Origin: a virus | Virus record (IMG/VR): IMGVR_UViG_3300029893_000004 | Span: 18,096 to 82,095 of that record | Direction: 5' to 3' (one strand) | Length of the DNA stretch: 64,000 nucleotides | Shown: positions 55,763 to 63,689 of the stretch, piece after piece | How positions within the stretch are numbered: the first letter of the stretch is position 1 | Layout of the letters: every line of letters begins with the position of its first letter | Position numbers and translations under genes: made by a program | Notes under the pieces: model-generated | Databases searched by the model: none | The model's input: only the letters and a program-made list of their open reading frames with translations | What the model was told of the DNA's origin: nothing

Positions 55763-56179
55763 CTACGTCGGGATGGGCGGGCGCGTCGTCGCCAGCGGCT
55801 CGGGACGCCGCTGCGCAAGCTCCACGACGGGCGCCACCGCAGCCGAACGCGCGCAGCGCTCACGGGACGCGGCGGCCCACTTCGGGTCGAGCTCTGACAG
55901 GATGACCGACCGGCCCAGCGTCAGCGCCGCCTCGCCGGTCGCGCCCGAGCCCGCGAAGACGTACAGCGAGCCGTTCGGCCTGAGCACCCGCTGCCACTGC
56001 TCGCAGAGCTGCCCGATCCACGCGACGAACGCCTCGGGCCGATCCCACTGCCGGTCCCACGCCTCGCCCTTCACCCGGTAGAACGGCGGGTCGGTCAGCA
56101 CGAGGTCGACGCTGTTGTCTGGCAGCGCGCGCAGCACGTCCAAGGCGTCGCGCTCGTGCACGGCGTAGGTGGTCCCCAT
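55763..56179 (-). pseudogene. Internally deleted DNA methyltransferase
   Basis: 138 codons. It starts like an N6/N4 methyltransferase: YAVHERDALDVLRALPDNSV then DLVLTDPPF (motif IV). LRPNGSLYVFAG is joined directly to SGATGEAALTLGRSVILSEL, the SAM-binding motif I region, so 100 or more residues between them are missing. The frame ends in TAG at 55763, but reading through would give GASQLDLFATG and TGA at 55727, a normal methyltransferase ending. It therefore carries both an internal deletion and a late amber. Activity is unlikely. Confidence 0.65.
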
Positions 56180-56215
56180 GGGTGCCCCGGTGGTCTAAGC
56201 GTTCGTTGCGCGCGG

Positions 56216-56415
56216 GCTAACGCTATCGCATTCCCGCGTAAGTTCCGGTACTTGGCGCGCGCGCGCGGTTCAGAGGATGCGCGGCTAACGTTATCCAGGC
56301 GCGCCCCTGACGTTTAGCGCCCGGATCGCGTGCATTTTGATGTCAGGATAACGTTAGGCTACACGTATCCGAACGAAATTGCAAGGGAACCGGATAACGT
56401 TAGCTAACGTTATCC
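56216..56415. repeat. Iteron cluster and 24-bp palindrome, possible origin or operator
   Basis: Copies of a GGATAACGTTAGC-type word: 56216-56227 (one mismatch), 56284-56296, 56346-56359 (inverse), and a perfect 24-bp palindrome at 56392-56415 made of two inverted copies. The palindrome contains the dnaB stop codon. The rest of the 230-bp gap (56180-56409) is lower in G+C and has no gene. It may be a replication origin or a regulator array. Confidence 0.6.
56356..56384 (-). promoter_or_regulatory. Promoter of the methyltransferase-terminase genes
   Basis: Minus strand TTGCAA (56384-56379), 17 bp with CGTTCGGAT (56367-56375), TAGCCT (56361-56356). One iteron copy overlaps its -10 side, so regulation by the iteron-binding protein is possible. 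Confidence 0.5.
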
Positions 56416-57747
56416 CTCCCGCTGCGTCAGGTTGTCGAACCGCGAGAACTCCCCCGTGAACCGCACCTTGACGGTCCCCGTTGGCCCGTTCCGGTGCTTC
56501 GCCACGATGATCTCCGCGATGCCCTTGTCGTCGCTGTCCGCGTGGTACACCTCATCGCGGTACACGAAGCAGATCACGTCCGCGTCCTGCTCGATGGCGC
56601 CCGACTCACGCAGGTCGCTCATCATCGGCCGCTTGTCGGCTCGCGACTCGAGGCCGCGGTTCAACTGCGAGAGCGCGATGACCGGGATGTTCAGCTCCTT
56701 CGCCAAGCCCTTGAGCCCCCGGCTGATCTCGCTGATCTCCTGCTCGCGCGTGCCGTTCTTTCGCGTGCTACTGGCCCGCATGAGCTGTAGGTAGTCGACC
56801 ACGATCAGGTCGAGCCCGCCGTCCATGGCGAGGCGGCGCGCCCGGGCCCGAACGTCCAGCACGGTCACCGCCGGGGTCTCCTCGATGTACACCGGAAGCT
56901 GCGTCAGCCGCTCGTATGCGCCCGTGAGCCGCGGCCACTCGCCGTCAGACAGCCACCCGGACCGAACGCGGTTCAGCTCGATCTTGGCCTCGCTGGCCGC
57001 GATGCGGTCGGCGAGCTGCAGGTCGCCCATCTCCAGCGACCACACGAGCGCCCGGGCGCCGGCAAGCCGCGCCGCGTTCATGGCGATGTTCACAGCGAAC
57101 GTGGTCTTGCCCATCGCAGGGCGCCCGGCGACGATGATCAGGTCCGAGGGCTGCAGGCCGAGCAGCATCTCGTCCAGGTCACTGAACCCCGTCGTCGTGC
57201 CCGTCACGCCCTGACCGCGCCGGTCGAAGCGCTCGCGCATGACCTGCCAGTGCCGACCCATGAGCGTCTTCAGGCTCTTCGCGCCCTTCGCCCGGCTGTC
57301 GACCGCCTCGAGCATGACGCGCTGCGCCTGATCGACGAACTCCTCGGTCGGCACCTGCTCGTCGTACCCGACGCGGATCGTCTCCTGCGCCGCGTGCAGG
57401 ATCTCCCGGCGCCGCGCCTTCTCGCGCACCTTGCGCGCGTAGGTCTCGACGGCAGACAGCGACGGACACTGTTCGAGCAGCAGGCTCACGTACGTGAGCC
57501 CGCCGCAGCGGTCGAGGTTGCCGTCCTGGCGGAGCTGCGCGGCGACCGTCAGCGGGTCGATCGGCTCACCGCGGCCCATGAGCGCGCACATGGCCTCGAA
57601 CACGAGCTGGTGCGACTGCCGATGGAAGTCACCGGCCTTGACGTGCTCCAGCGCCACGGGCAGCAGCTTCTCGTCGAGCAGGATGCCGCCGAGCACCGCT
57701 GCCTCCGCCTCCAGGTCCATCGGCGGCGTGCGGATTGACTCGCCCAT
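56410..57747 (-). CDS. dnaB: Replicative DNA helicase DnaB
   Basis: 445 aa from ATG 57747. N-terminal domain (MDLEAEAAVLGGILLDEKLL), then the RecA-like core: GRPAMGKTTFAVNIA (Walker A, residues 208-216), LIVVDYLQLM (Walker B) and KHRNGPTGTVKVRFTGEF at the end, all standard DnaB motifs. The hexamer unwinds DNA at the fork. A separate loader is encoded nearby. Normal length. Confidence 0.95.
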   Translation of the reverse strand: MGESIRTPPMDLEAEAAVLGGILLDEKLLPVALEHVKAGDFHRQSHQLVFEAMCALMGRGEPIDPLTVAAQLRQDGNLDRCGGLTYVSLLLEQCPSLSAVETYARKVREKARRREILHAAQETIRVGYDEQVPTEEFVDQAQRVMLEAVDSRAKGAKSLKTLMGRHWQVMRERFDRRGQGVTGTTTGFSDLDEMLLGLQPSDLIIVAGRPAMGKTTFAVNIAMNAARLAGARALVWSLEMGDLQLADRIAASEAKIELNRVRSGWLSDGEWPRLTGAYERLTQLPVYIEETPAVTVLDVRARARRLAMDGGLDLIVVDYLQLMRASSTRKNGTREQEISEISRGLKGLAKELNIPVIALSQLNRGLESRADKRPMMSDLRESGAIEQDADVICFVYRDEVYHADSDDKGIAEIIVAKHRNGPTGTVKVRFTGEFSRFDNLTQREG

Positions 57748-57748
57748 C

Positions 57749-58423
57749 TCACGCCTCCAGCAGCCCGCACTCCCGCATCGCCGTCCGCAGCTTGCCCCGG
57801 GCCCGCGCCAGCGTGCGCCCGACCTTGGTGTGGTTCGCGACCGGCTCACCGCCGGACGTGGTCATCCACCCGAGCCGCCGGGCCACCTCGCCGTAGGACA
57901 GCTCCCCGCGCCTGAGCCGCGCGCCGCTCGGGCTGCCGGCCCGCGTGCGGCGCTGGCGGCCGGGCGTGCTGCTGTCGCAGGCCCGCGTCTTGCCCTGCGC
58001 GTCGCGCGCCCCGCGCCGGTCCATGACCAGCTCCTCGCGCTCGTCGATGTACACGGGCACGCCGCCCCGCGACTCCCGCCGCTGGCCGATCTGGAGGCCG
58101 AACGTCGCGGCGAGCACGGTCTTCTCCTCGTCCGTCAGCGGCCCGTCCGAGCCGCCCACGTCGATGCAGCGCTTGATGTCGGCCACGATCAGCCGGGCGT
58201 CCTCGGCCATGGGCGAGGGCCCGCAGTCGATGAGCCGCATCTCCAGGTCCTCCTGGCTCGTGATGCCCGTGCTCTTGCACGCCTGGAGCTTCGGGCCCCA
58301 GGCGAAGAAGAAGACCAGCGCCGAGTCGACGGACCGGAAGCGGCGCTCCCCGGCGTCCTGATCCTGGCTGCGCTTGCGGAGCGTCGCGAGCGCCCCCCAG
58401 TGCGGATCTCGAACCATGCTCAC
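57749..58423 (-). CDS. HTH-containing replication-region protein
   Basis: 224 aa. N-terminal part (DPHWGALATLRKRSQDQDAG; FFFAWGPKLQACKSTGITSQ) is unassigned; the C-terminal ~70 residues (SYGEVARRLGWMTTSGGEPV then ANHTKVGRTLARARGKLRTA) form a sigma-region-4-like HTH. It overlaps the resolvase gene by ATGA and stops two bases before dnaB. Possibly a middle-gene regulator. Confidence 0.55.
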   Translation of the reverse strand: MSMVRDPHWGALATLRKRSQDQDAGERRFRSVDSALVFFFAWGPKLQACKSTGITSQEDLEMRLIDCGPSPMAEDARLIVADIKRCIDVGGSDGPLTDEEKTVLAATFGLQIGQRRESRGGVPVYIDEREELVMDRRGARDAQGKTRACDSSTPGRQRRTRAGSPSGARLRRGELSYGEVARRLGWMTTSGGEPVANHTKVGRTLARARGKLRTAMRECGLLEA

Positions 58424-58959
58424 GCCTCGCTCAGCAGCGCCAGGCCGTCGTCGACCCAGCTCGGTTGCTCGATGGCTTGCCGCGCACCGTAGCGCAGCAG
58501 GCCGATGGCCTCGGCCACGTGATGGCCGACGTGCAGCCCGTGCACGGCGGCCGCGTACTCACATGCGAGCGCCTTCCACCCGGCGTCGGCGCGCGGCATG
58601 CGGCGCCCCCGGAAGTGCTCGCGCAGAACGACCCGCCACTCGCTGGCCATGGGCGTGAGCACCAGCGCGCCGCGGTCGAGCGCCCGGGCCTTCCACCCGC
58701 CCATCGCCGCCGCTAGGCCCATGGCCGCCCTCGCGTCCTTGCCCAGAAACGGCGCCTCGACGACGACCACCACGCGCGTCGCTCGGTGCCGGGCGATGAG
58801 CCCGTCGAGCAGCAGCCCGCCCTGCTGCCACGGCGCGTCGGCGCCCGCGTATACCTCGGTCTCGACGACCGCCAGCGGCGCGTAAGTGGCCGCAACCACG
58901 GCGGTTGTGCCGCCGGCGCCCGCGCTGGGGTCGACGGCGATGAGCAGGGTGTCACCCAT
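58420..58959 (-). CDS. RuvC-like Holliday junction resolvase
   Basis: 179 aa. RNase-H fold with acidic residues at LIAVDPSAGAGGT (Asp10), VVVVEAPFLGKD (Glu68) and the final GHHVAEAIGLLRYG (Glu150). This pattern is that of phage RuvC-like resolvases that cut branched DNA before packaging. Length and place in the replication block agree. Confidence 0.8.
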   Translation of the reverse strand: MGDTLLIAVDPSAGAGGTTAVVAATYAPLAVVETEVYAGADAPWQQGGLLLDGLIARHRATRVVVVVEAPFLGKDARAAMGLAAAMGGWKARALDRGALVLTPMASEWRVVLREHFRGRRMPRADAGWKALACEYAAAVHGLHVGHHVAEAIGLLRYGARQAIEQPSWVDDGLALLSEA

Positions 58960-59521
58960 GCCGCACCTCCCGAGCGCCGTGCTGCCCTTCTGCGGGCCGC
59001 TCGGGGGTCACCCCCTCGCCGTTGCCCGGGTTCCGGTTACAATCCCGTCCTGCGGGCTGCTGGGTGCCTTCTCGTGGCGATTCGTGGTCGACCGTCGGGC
59101 GCGGTCTGCACGTCAGGCGCTCCACCGGGATCGCGGCAGCGACCGGCGACCGGTAGAACGCCGCGACCGACGCCCCGTGCCCGTTGATGCGCGACAGGGC
59201 GATGCGCCGGCCGTCGATGGCCGCGATCTTGTCGCCGTCGACGAGGGTCTGGCGCTTGCCGTCGACGTGCGTCCAAGGCGCGCGAACGAAGCACACGAGC
59301 CCCCAGGCGGGCCGGTAGCCGACGACGCTCCACAGCTCGCCGAGCGTCCAGCCGCGCTCGATGGCCACGCGCTCGATGCGGCGCACGGTCTCGATGGCGT
59401 AGCGGCTCACGCGCGGCTCCTCGGCGTGCGCAAAGCTCACGCCCTGGCAGCGGCAGCACACGAGCCGCCCGTCCCAGCGCGCCTCAAGCGGCGTCGTGCA
59501 CGTGGTGCAGTTCAGCGCCAT
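58952..59521 (-). CDS. Zinc-ribbon protein of the replication block
   Basis: 189 aa from ATG 59521. N-terminal zinc ribbon ALNCTTCTTPLEARWDGRLV then CCRCQG. The middle is beta-rich (AWGLVCFVRAPWTHVDGKRQ), and the end (residues ~155-189) is low complexity. It overlaps the helicase-loader gene by ten bases. Likely a replication or repair accessory factor; family not identified. Confidence 0.6.
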   Translation of the reverse strand: MALNCTTCTTPLEARWDGRLVCCRCQGVSFAHAEEPRVSRYAIETVRRIERVAIERGWTLGELWSVVGYRPAWGLVCFVRAPWTHVDGKRQTLVDGDKIAAIDGRRIALSRINGHGASVAAFYRSPVAAAIPVERLTCRPRPTVDHESPREGTQQPAGRDCNRNPGNGEGVTPERPAEGQHGAREVRHG

Positions 59522-60258
59522 CGCCCGTGCACCTCCTGCCCGCGGCCGGCCTTGGCGTACAGGCGCGAGGCCAGTCGGTCGCCAGCCCACGCCACGAGCT
59601 CGTCGTCGGTGCAGTTCGTGGTCACGATCAGCGCACGGCCAGCCTCGGAGCGCCGATACAGCAGGGTCTCGATCTGGTCACGGTCACGGTCGGTGCGCTC
59701 GCGAAGCTGACCCACGTCGTCGAGCGCGAGCAGCGGCACGCGGGTGAGCGTGGCCATGGCCTCGCGCGCGTCCCACTGCCGGGGGTTCTGGTAGCCGGTC
59801 AGGCGCACGAGGTCGACGAGGTCGGCCTCCGTGAGCACCGCGCACGCCGTGCCCTGCTCGCACAGGCGCTTGACCGTGTGCAGGGCCAAGAACGTCTTGC
59901 CGGCGCCTGGGGAGCCGCCGAGCACGACCGTCGACCGGCGCTCGGGCATCTCGCACAGCAGCGCCCAAGCGGCCTTGTTGCTGGCGCGGGCGTCGTCGCG
60001 GATGACCAGATCCTCGCGCAGCTTGCGCCGGTGCCGCTGTGCGACGTCCGGGTCGCAGTAGCGCAGGGCGGCCGTGATGAGCTGCCCGACGTCGACCTGC
60101 GCCCGACGTCGACCTGCGCACAGCGGGCAGGGCTCGGTGGACTCGTAGACGCCGCCCATGCGCGCCGTGAAGTACCGGGTCACGATGCGGCCCGGGCACG
60201 GACCGGCGTCCGTGGGCGCCTCGCACGCGACGGTGACGGGAGCGGGAAGCTCAGCCAT
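59512..60258 (-). CDS. DnaC-like helicase loader
   Basis: 248 aa. A Cys cluster at residues ~12-47 (GPCPGRIVTRY, EPCPLCAG) may bind zinc. The AAA+ core has GGSPGAGKT (residues 114-122), LLALDDVG (Walker B) and later TNCTDDELVAWAGDRLASRL with the sensor/arginine finger. It loads DnaB at the origin. It lies between initiator and dnaB, and is coupled to the initiator by an 8-base overlap. Confidence 0.85.
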   Translation of the reverse strand: MAELPAPVTVACEAPTDAGPCPGRIVTRYFTARMGGVYESTEPCPLCAGRRRAQVDVGQLITAALRYCDPDVAQRHRRKLREDLVIRDDARASNKAAWALLCEMPERRSTVVLGGSPGAGKTFLALHTVKRLCEQGTACAVLTEADLVDLVRLTGYQNPRQWDAREAMATLTRVPLLALDDVGQLRERTDRDRDQIETLLYRRSEAGRALIVTTNCTDDELVAWAGDRLASRLYAKAGRGQEVHGRWR

Positions 60259-61234
60259 TGTCGGCCTCCTCGAGCGGCGCGTAGGGGTCCATCGCCGCCA
60301 GCTCTTCGGGCGTAAAGTGCCAGTGCGGAATCCAGCGGTACGGCGACTGCTTCGGCTTCGGGTCCTCGCGCTTGATGAACCGGTGCGCGAAGCGCTGCAG
60401 GCTCGACTGGTAGCTCTTCACAGGCCCGAGCAGGACGCGCGGCTTGTTGCTCCCGGGCTTCGCTTGGTACGTCGCCCAGTCGCGGATCGCCCGGGTGTGG
60501 TCGGTCTCGGGGTAGCCGTCGCACACGTAGGCGAGCACGTTGCGGTCGGCGTCGTCGAGGGTGACCGTCCGGCCCGAACGGCGGATGACGTCGCAGGCCG
60601 CGACGAACGCATCCCAGACCGGATCGGGAGCGGTGTCGTCCTCGCGCGCGCGCGCGGGAGACTCTTCGGGATCTGCTACACCACTCTTGGGATCTGTCAT
60701 GGCATGGCATGGCATGGCCGCGCGCGCGCGCGCGGAAGGTTCTTGCAACCCCTCGTTCTGCAAAGACTCTGGCGTACCGGCGTTGTACGGCTGCGTACCA
60801 GAAATGTACGGGCGATGTACGGGCGATGTACCGCCAGCGTACGAGCGCGGTACAGCCGCGTACGAGCGCGTACCGTCGTCGGGGGTCTCGGGGGCGTCCT
60901 GCGACGGCTCGCGGTCCATGACGCTTCGCTCGCGAACCACCTTCGCTGAGACCGTCGCGCGCGGTCCGCTGGTGTTCTCTGTGAGCTTCAGGACGCCGTC
61001 GCGACGCTCGACCAAGCCGACCGCGACCATGTCCTCGATGGCCCTCTCGATGCGGCTCGGGCGCGCCTCGTTGCCCGTCATGGCCTTGACCGTCAGCACG
61101 TGGTCCGGCAGGCAGTCGTTCTCGTCCGCGCACAGCCACATCTCCAGGTAGAGGTTGCGTGCAGCGGCTGCCAGGTGCCGGTAGCCCGGGCTCCAGTGCA
61201 GACGGAAGGGAATGCTCTTGCGCTTCTGCTTCAC
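60251..61234 (-). CDS. Replication initiator with origin-like repeats inside the gene
   Basis: 327 aa from a GTG at 61234 (GTGA overlap). N-terminus (SIPFRLHWSPGYRHLAAAAR, RIERAIEDMVAVGLVERRDG) is a winged helix typical of phage replisome organisers. A variable linker follows, encoded by a run of GTAC and CATGG repeats, then a C-terminal domain (AFVAACDVIRRSGRTVTLDD; AIRDWATYQAKPGSNKPRVL) and FAHRFIKREDPKPKQSPYRW. It probably binds the origin and recruits the loader and DnaB. As in lambda O, the origin may lie within this gene. Confidence 0.75.
   Translation of the reverse strand: MKQKRKSIPFRLHWSPGYRHLAAAARNLYLEMWLCADENDCLPDHVLTVKAMTGNEARPSRIERAIEDMVAVGLVERRDGVLKLTENTSGPRATVSAKVVRERSVMDREPSQDAPETPDDGTRSYAAVPRSYAGGTSPVHRPYISGTQPYNAGTPESLQNEGLQEPSARARAAMPCHAMTDPKSGVADPEESPARAREDDTAPDPVWDAFVAACDVIRRSGRTVTLDDADRNVLAYVCDGYPETDHTRAIRDWATYQAKPGSNKPRVLLGPVKSYQSSLQRFAHRFIKREDPKPKQSPYRWIPHWHFTPEELAAMDPYAPLEEADNG
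60698..60717. repeat. Four tandem CATGG units
   Basis: CATGG is repeated four times with no gap, followed by an alternating CG run to about 60735. The 5-bp unit does not preserve the reading frame, so the repeat is kept at DNA level, next to the GTAC array. Confidence 0.6.
60774..60873. repeat. Ten GTAC sites spaced one helical turn apart
   Basis: GTAC begins at 60774, 60785, 60795, 60806, 60817, 60828, 60839, 60850, 60860 and 60870. Spacing is 10 or 11 bp throughout, so all lie on the same face of the helix. The spacing is not a multiple of three, although the region is coding, which argues for a DNA-binding role, most simply an origin. Confidence 0.8.
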
Positions 61235-61521
61235 GCGCTCGTCTCCTGTTTCGTGCCCATGTTGTCCGTGAACTCCGCCAACAGCTCGCCGCCCGGCGTC
61301 CACCAGAGCTCCATGAGCCCCGCATTGCGGTTCTCCTCGAGCGCCCGGTGCAGGGCGTGGGTGAACACGCCCATGTGCGCCAGACACGCGTCGTGCCAGC
61401 GCGCTTTGCCGTCCGGGTCTACGAGGGTGCGTAGCGCCAGGTGTACGAGCTGCGCGGTCGGCGACAGCGCGACGAAGCGCGGGTCGTGGATGAGGTGGTG
61501 CGGGATGGTGCAGTGCTTCAT
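61231..61521 (-). CDS. Helical hypothetical protein upstream of the initiator
   Basis: 96 aa from ATG 61521 (MKHCTIPHHLIHDPRFVALS). The helical pattern LSPTAQLVHLALRTLVDPDG and CLAHMGVFTHALHRALEENR resembles a winged-helix replication or regulatory protein. Coupled to both neighbours. Confidence 0.55.
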   Translation of the reverse strand: MKHCTIPHHLIHDPRFVALSPTAQLVHLALRTLVDPDGKARWHDACLAHMGVFTHALHRALEENRNAGLMELWWTPGGELLAEFTDNMGTKQETSA

Positions 61522-61880
61522 GCTGCGCCTCCTGTGATGCGCTCGACCATCGCGATCCGCTCCCCGACCCACCGCGCAACTGGCAGCGCCCATGCGTTGC
61601 CGATCGCCTTGTAGCGCAGGCCGGGCGGGCACTCGGCCGCCGGTTTGCCGTCCCACGGGATGCGCGTGTGGTCGTCGGGAATGCCCTGCCAGCGTTCGAA
61701 CTCGCGCGGGGTTGGCCTGCGGATGTAGGAGCGCTCGATCGCACCGCAGCGGCAGCCATGACCCATGTCGCAGTCGACGTCGTGCGCGGGCCCCTGCGTG
61801 ATGCGAATGCCCCTCTCGGTCATCTCGCCGGCGGTCGCGGTGACGCCGCTCGCTGTCTCCGCGACGCGGAATTGCAGCAC
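61518..61880 (-). pseudogene. C-terminal remnant of a C5-cytosine methyltransferase
   Basis: 120 codons. The end matches Dcm-type enzymes: RRPTPREFERWQGIPDDHTR, then LRYKAIGNAWALPVARWVGE (motifs IX-X). Motifs I to VIII, including SAM-binding and the Pro-Cys catalytic motif, are absent. A start at ATG 61880 exists, so a short protein may still be made. ATGA overlap with the next gene. Confidence 0.6.
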
Positions 61881-61913
61881 GGCGCCCTGGCCGGACTTCG
61901 GCGTTACGCTGTA

Positions 61914-63689
61914 TCATGGCGCCCCCTTCACACGCGCCGGCAGCCGCACCGCCCGGGGCCCTCCCGCGTGCAGTTGCCGCAGCATGGTCTCGACTTCGCC
62001 GTGCGTGAGGTCCGCGGCCTGCTCGGGCGTGATGCGCACGCCACGGCGCCGCAGCTCACCGACGGACGCCGCGCTCGCGTCGCGGCTCGCGCCCACGAGC
62101 GGCGTGCTGCGGCCGGCGTTGACGGCCTTCTCGGTGGCCGTGATGTCGCGCACGGCCTCGCCGACTTCCGCGGGAGACGCCGGGCCGATCTGGATACCTG
62201 ACCGCGGCGGGCTGAAGCGGCGCGCCTCCTGCTCGCACCGGCCGATCGCGTCGTCGGCGTGCTGGCGCTCGGCCAGCACGTGCCACCGCCACTTCCCGCG
62301 GCGCTGGTGCATGTGCACGATCTTCCACCGCCCGGCGGTCGCGGCGCCGTCTCGCTCGGGCGTGTGGCGGCGCACGACCAGCATCCCGGCCTCGGGGCGC
62401 CCGAGCGACAGGACGAGGCCCATCTCGTGCTCCAGCCACTGGTAGCGGCGCCCGCGCGGGATGCGCAGCAGATTGACCTCGCGCGCGGCCCGCGCCACGG
62501 CCGTGAAGCTCTCGAACGACTTGCCCCCGCGCTCGTCCTCGCGCACGACGCGCCGGACGGCCTCCTTCTGCGACTCGGACAGGTCCTCATCGTCGTCGTC
62601 GGGCAGGCCGCCGATCATGGGCAGCGACACGAGCGCGCCGTCCTCGAGCCGGCCGGTGACGTCCAGAACGAGGCACAGCGACTTGTCGGGGTGCGTCCGA
62701 AGCCCGCGGCCGACCATCTGCGTGAGCAGGCCCTTGCTCTGCGTCGGCCGCACGAGCAGCACGCACGACACGGACCGCTCGTCGAAGCCTTCGGTGAGGA
62801 TTCCGACGGACAGCAGCACGGACAGCGCGCCCGAGGCCAGGTCGGCGTACAGCCGCTGACGCTCCTCGCGGGGCGTGCCTTCGTCGACGTGCGCCGCGTG
62901 CACGCCCGCCGCGCGGAACGCCGCGGCCAGCTTGCGGGCGTGGTCCTTCGTGACACAGAAGCCGATGGTCTTCCGGTCCCGCGCGTGGCGTTTCCACGTC
63001 TCGACGGTCTGCGCGATGACCGACGGCTCGCTCATGATCTGCGCCAGCGGGCGCTCTGCGAAGTCAGCGGCGCCCGGCCGCACGCACGATGAGAGGTCGA
63101 GGTCGAGCGGCACGCTGATCGCCCGCCAGTCGCACAGGTAGCCGCGCTCGATGGCCTCTGCCATGTCGATCGGCTCGTGCCAGTAGTCGTACAGGTCGAG
63201 CCCGATGCCGTCGGCGCGGTTGGGCGTCGCGGTCAGGCCCACAACGAGCGTGTCCGGGCGGAACAGCGCGTGCAGCACCATGCCGTACTGGCTGTTCTCC
63301 GTGCCGTGGTGCGCCTCGTCCACGGCGATGTAGTTGTGGTCGGCGGCCGTGAGCCGCGCGAGGCGCTTGACCTGGGCCGCGCTCTGCACCATGGCCACCG
63401 ACACGTCGCGGCCGAACTGCGACCGGGCGCCCTGGATGCGGCCCACGTTGTCGGGGCCGACGAGCTGGGCGAACTCCCGGATCGCCTGATCGGCGAGCTC
63501 TTCGCGGTGCACCAGGAACAGCGCGCGCAGGCGGCCGTTGCGGCGCAGGACCTCCTCGGCGATGAGGAGGTTCGTGAACGTCTTGCCCGTGCCCGTGGGC
63601 ATGACCAGAAGGCCGCGGCGCTCGCCCGCGTCGTACTTCGCGAAGATGTGGTCGCGGGCGGCGAGCTGGTAGTCGTGGGGGGTCTTCAT
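61914..63689 (-). CDS. SF2 DEAH-box helicase
   Basis: 591 aa from ATG 63689. Motif I MPTGTGKTF (residues 31-37), motif II VDEAHH, motif III LTATPNRADG and motif VI QMVGRGLRTHPDK mark a superfamily 2 helicase, like the helicase part of type III restriction enzymes. The C-terminal third (RIPRGRRYQWLEHEMGLVLS; GKWRWHVLAERQHADDAIG) is a family-specific domain. Likely role: phage DNA replication or repair. It follows a methyltransferase remnant. Confidence 0.85.
   Translation of the reverse strand: MKTPHDYQLAARDHIFAKYDAGERRGLLVMPTGTGKTFTNLLIAEEVLRRNGRLRALFLVHREELADQAIREFAQLVGPDNVGRIQGARSQFGRDVSVAMVQSAAQVKRLARLTAADHNYIAVDEAHHGTENSQYGMVLHALFRPDTLVVGLTATPNRADGIGLDLYDYWHEPIDMAEAIERGYLCDWRAISVPLDLDLSSCVRPGAADFAERPLAQIMSEPSVIAQTVETWKRHARDRKTIGFCVTKDHARKLAAAFRAAGVHAAHVDEGTPREERQRLYADLASGALSVLLSVGILTEGFDERSVSCVLLVRPTQSKGLLTQMVGRGLRTHPDKSLCLVLDVTGRLEDGALVSLPMIGGLPDDDDEDLSESQKEAVRRVVREDERGGKSFESFTAVARAAREVNLLRIPRGRRYQWLEHEMGLVLSLGRPEAGMLVVRRHTPERDGAATAGRWKIVHMHQRRGKWRWHVLAERQHADDAIGRCEQEARRFSPPRSGIQIGPASPAEVGEAVRDITATEKAVNAGRSTPLVGASRDASAASVGELRRRGVRITPEQAADLTHGEVETMLRQLHAGGPRAVRLPARVKGAP

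Noticed and set aside
55763-55765. Amber recoding (TAG read as an amino acid) in this phage
   Set aside because: TAG also ends ordinary genes cleanly (2334, 23374, 26726), and no suppressor tRNA was seen. A local mutation is simpler.
60774-60873. GTAC array as a protein repeat
   Set aside because: Spacing of 10-11 bp breaks the codon phase; the encoded residues do not repeat regularly.
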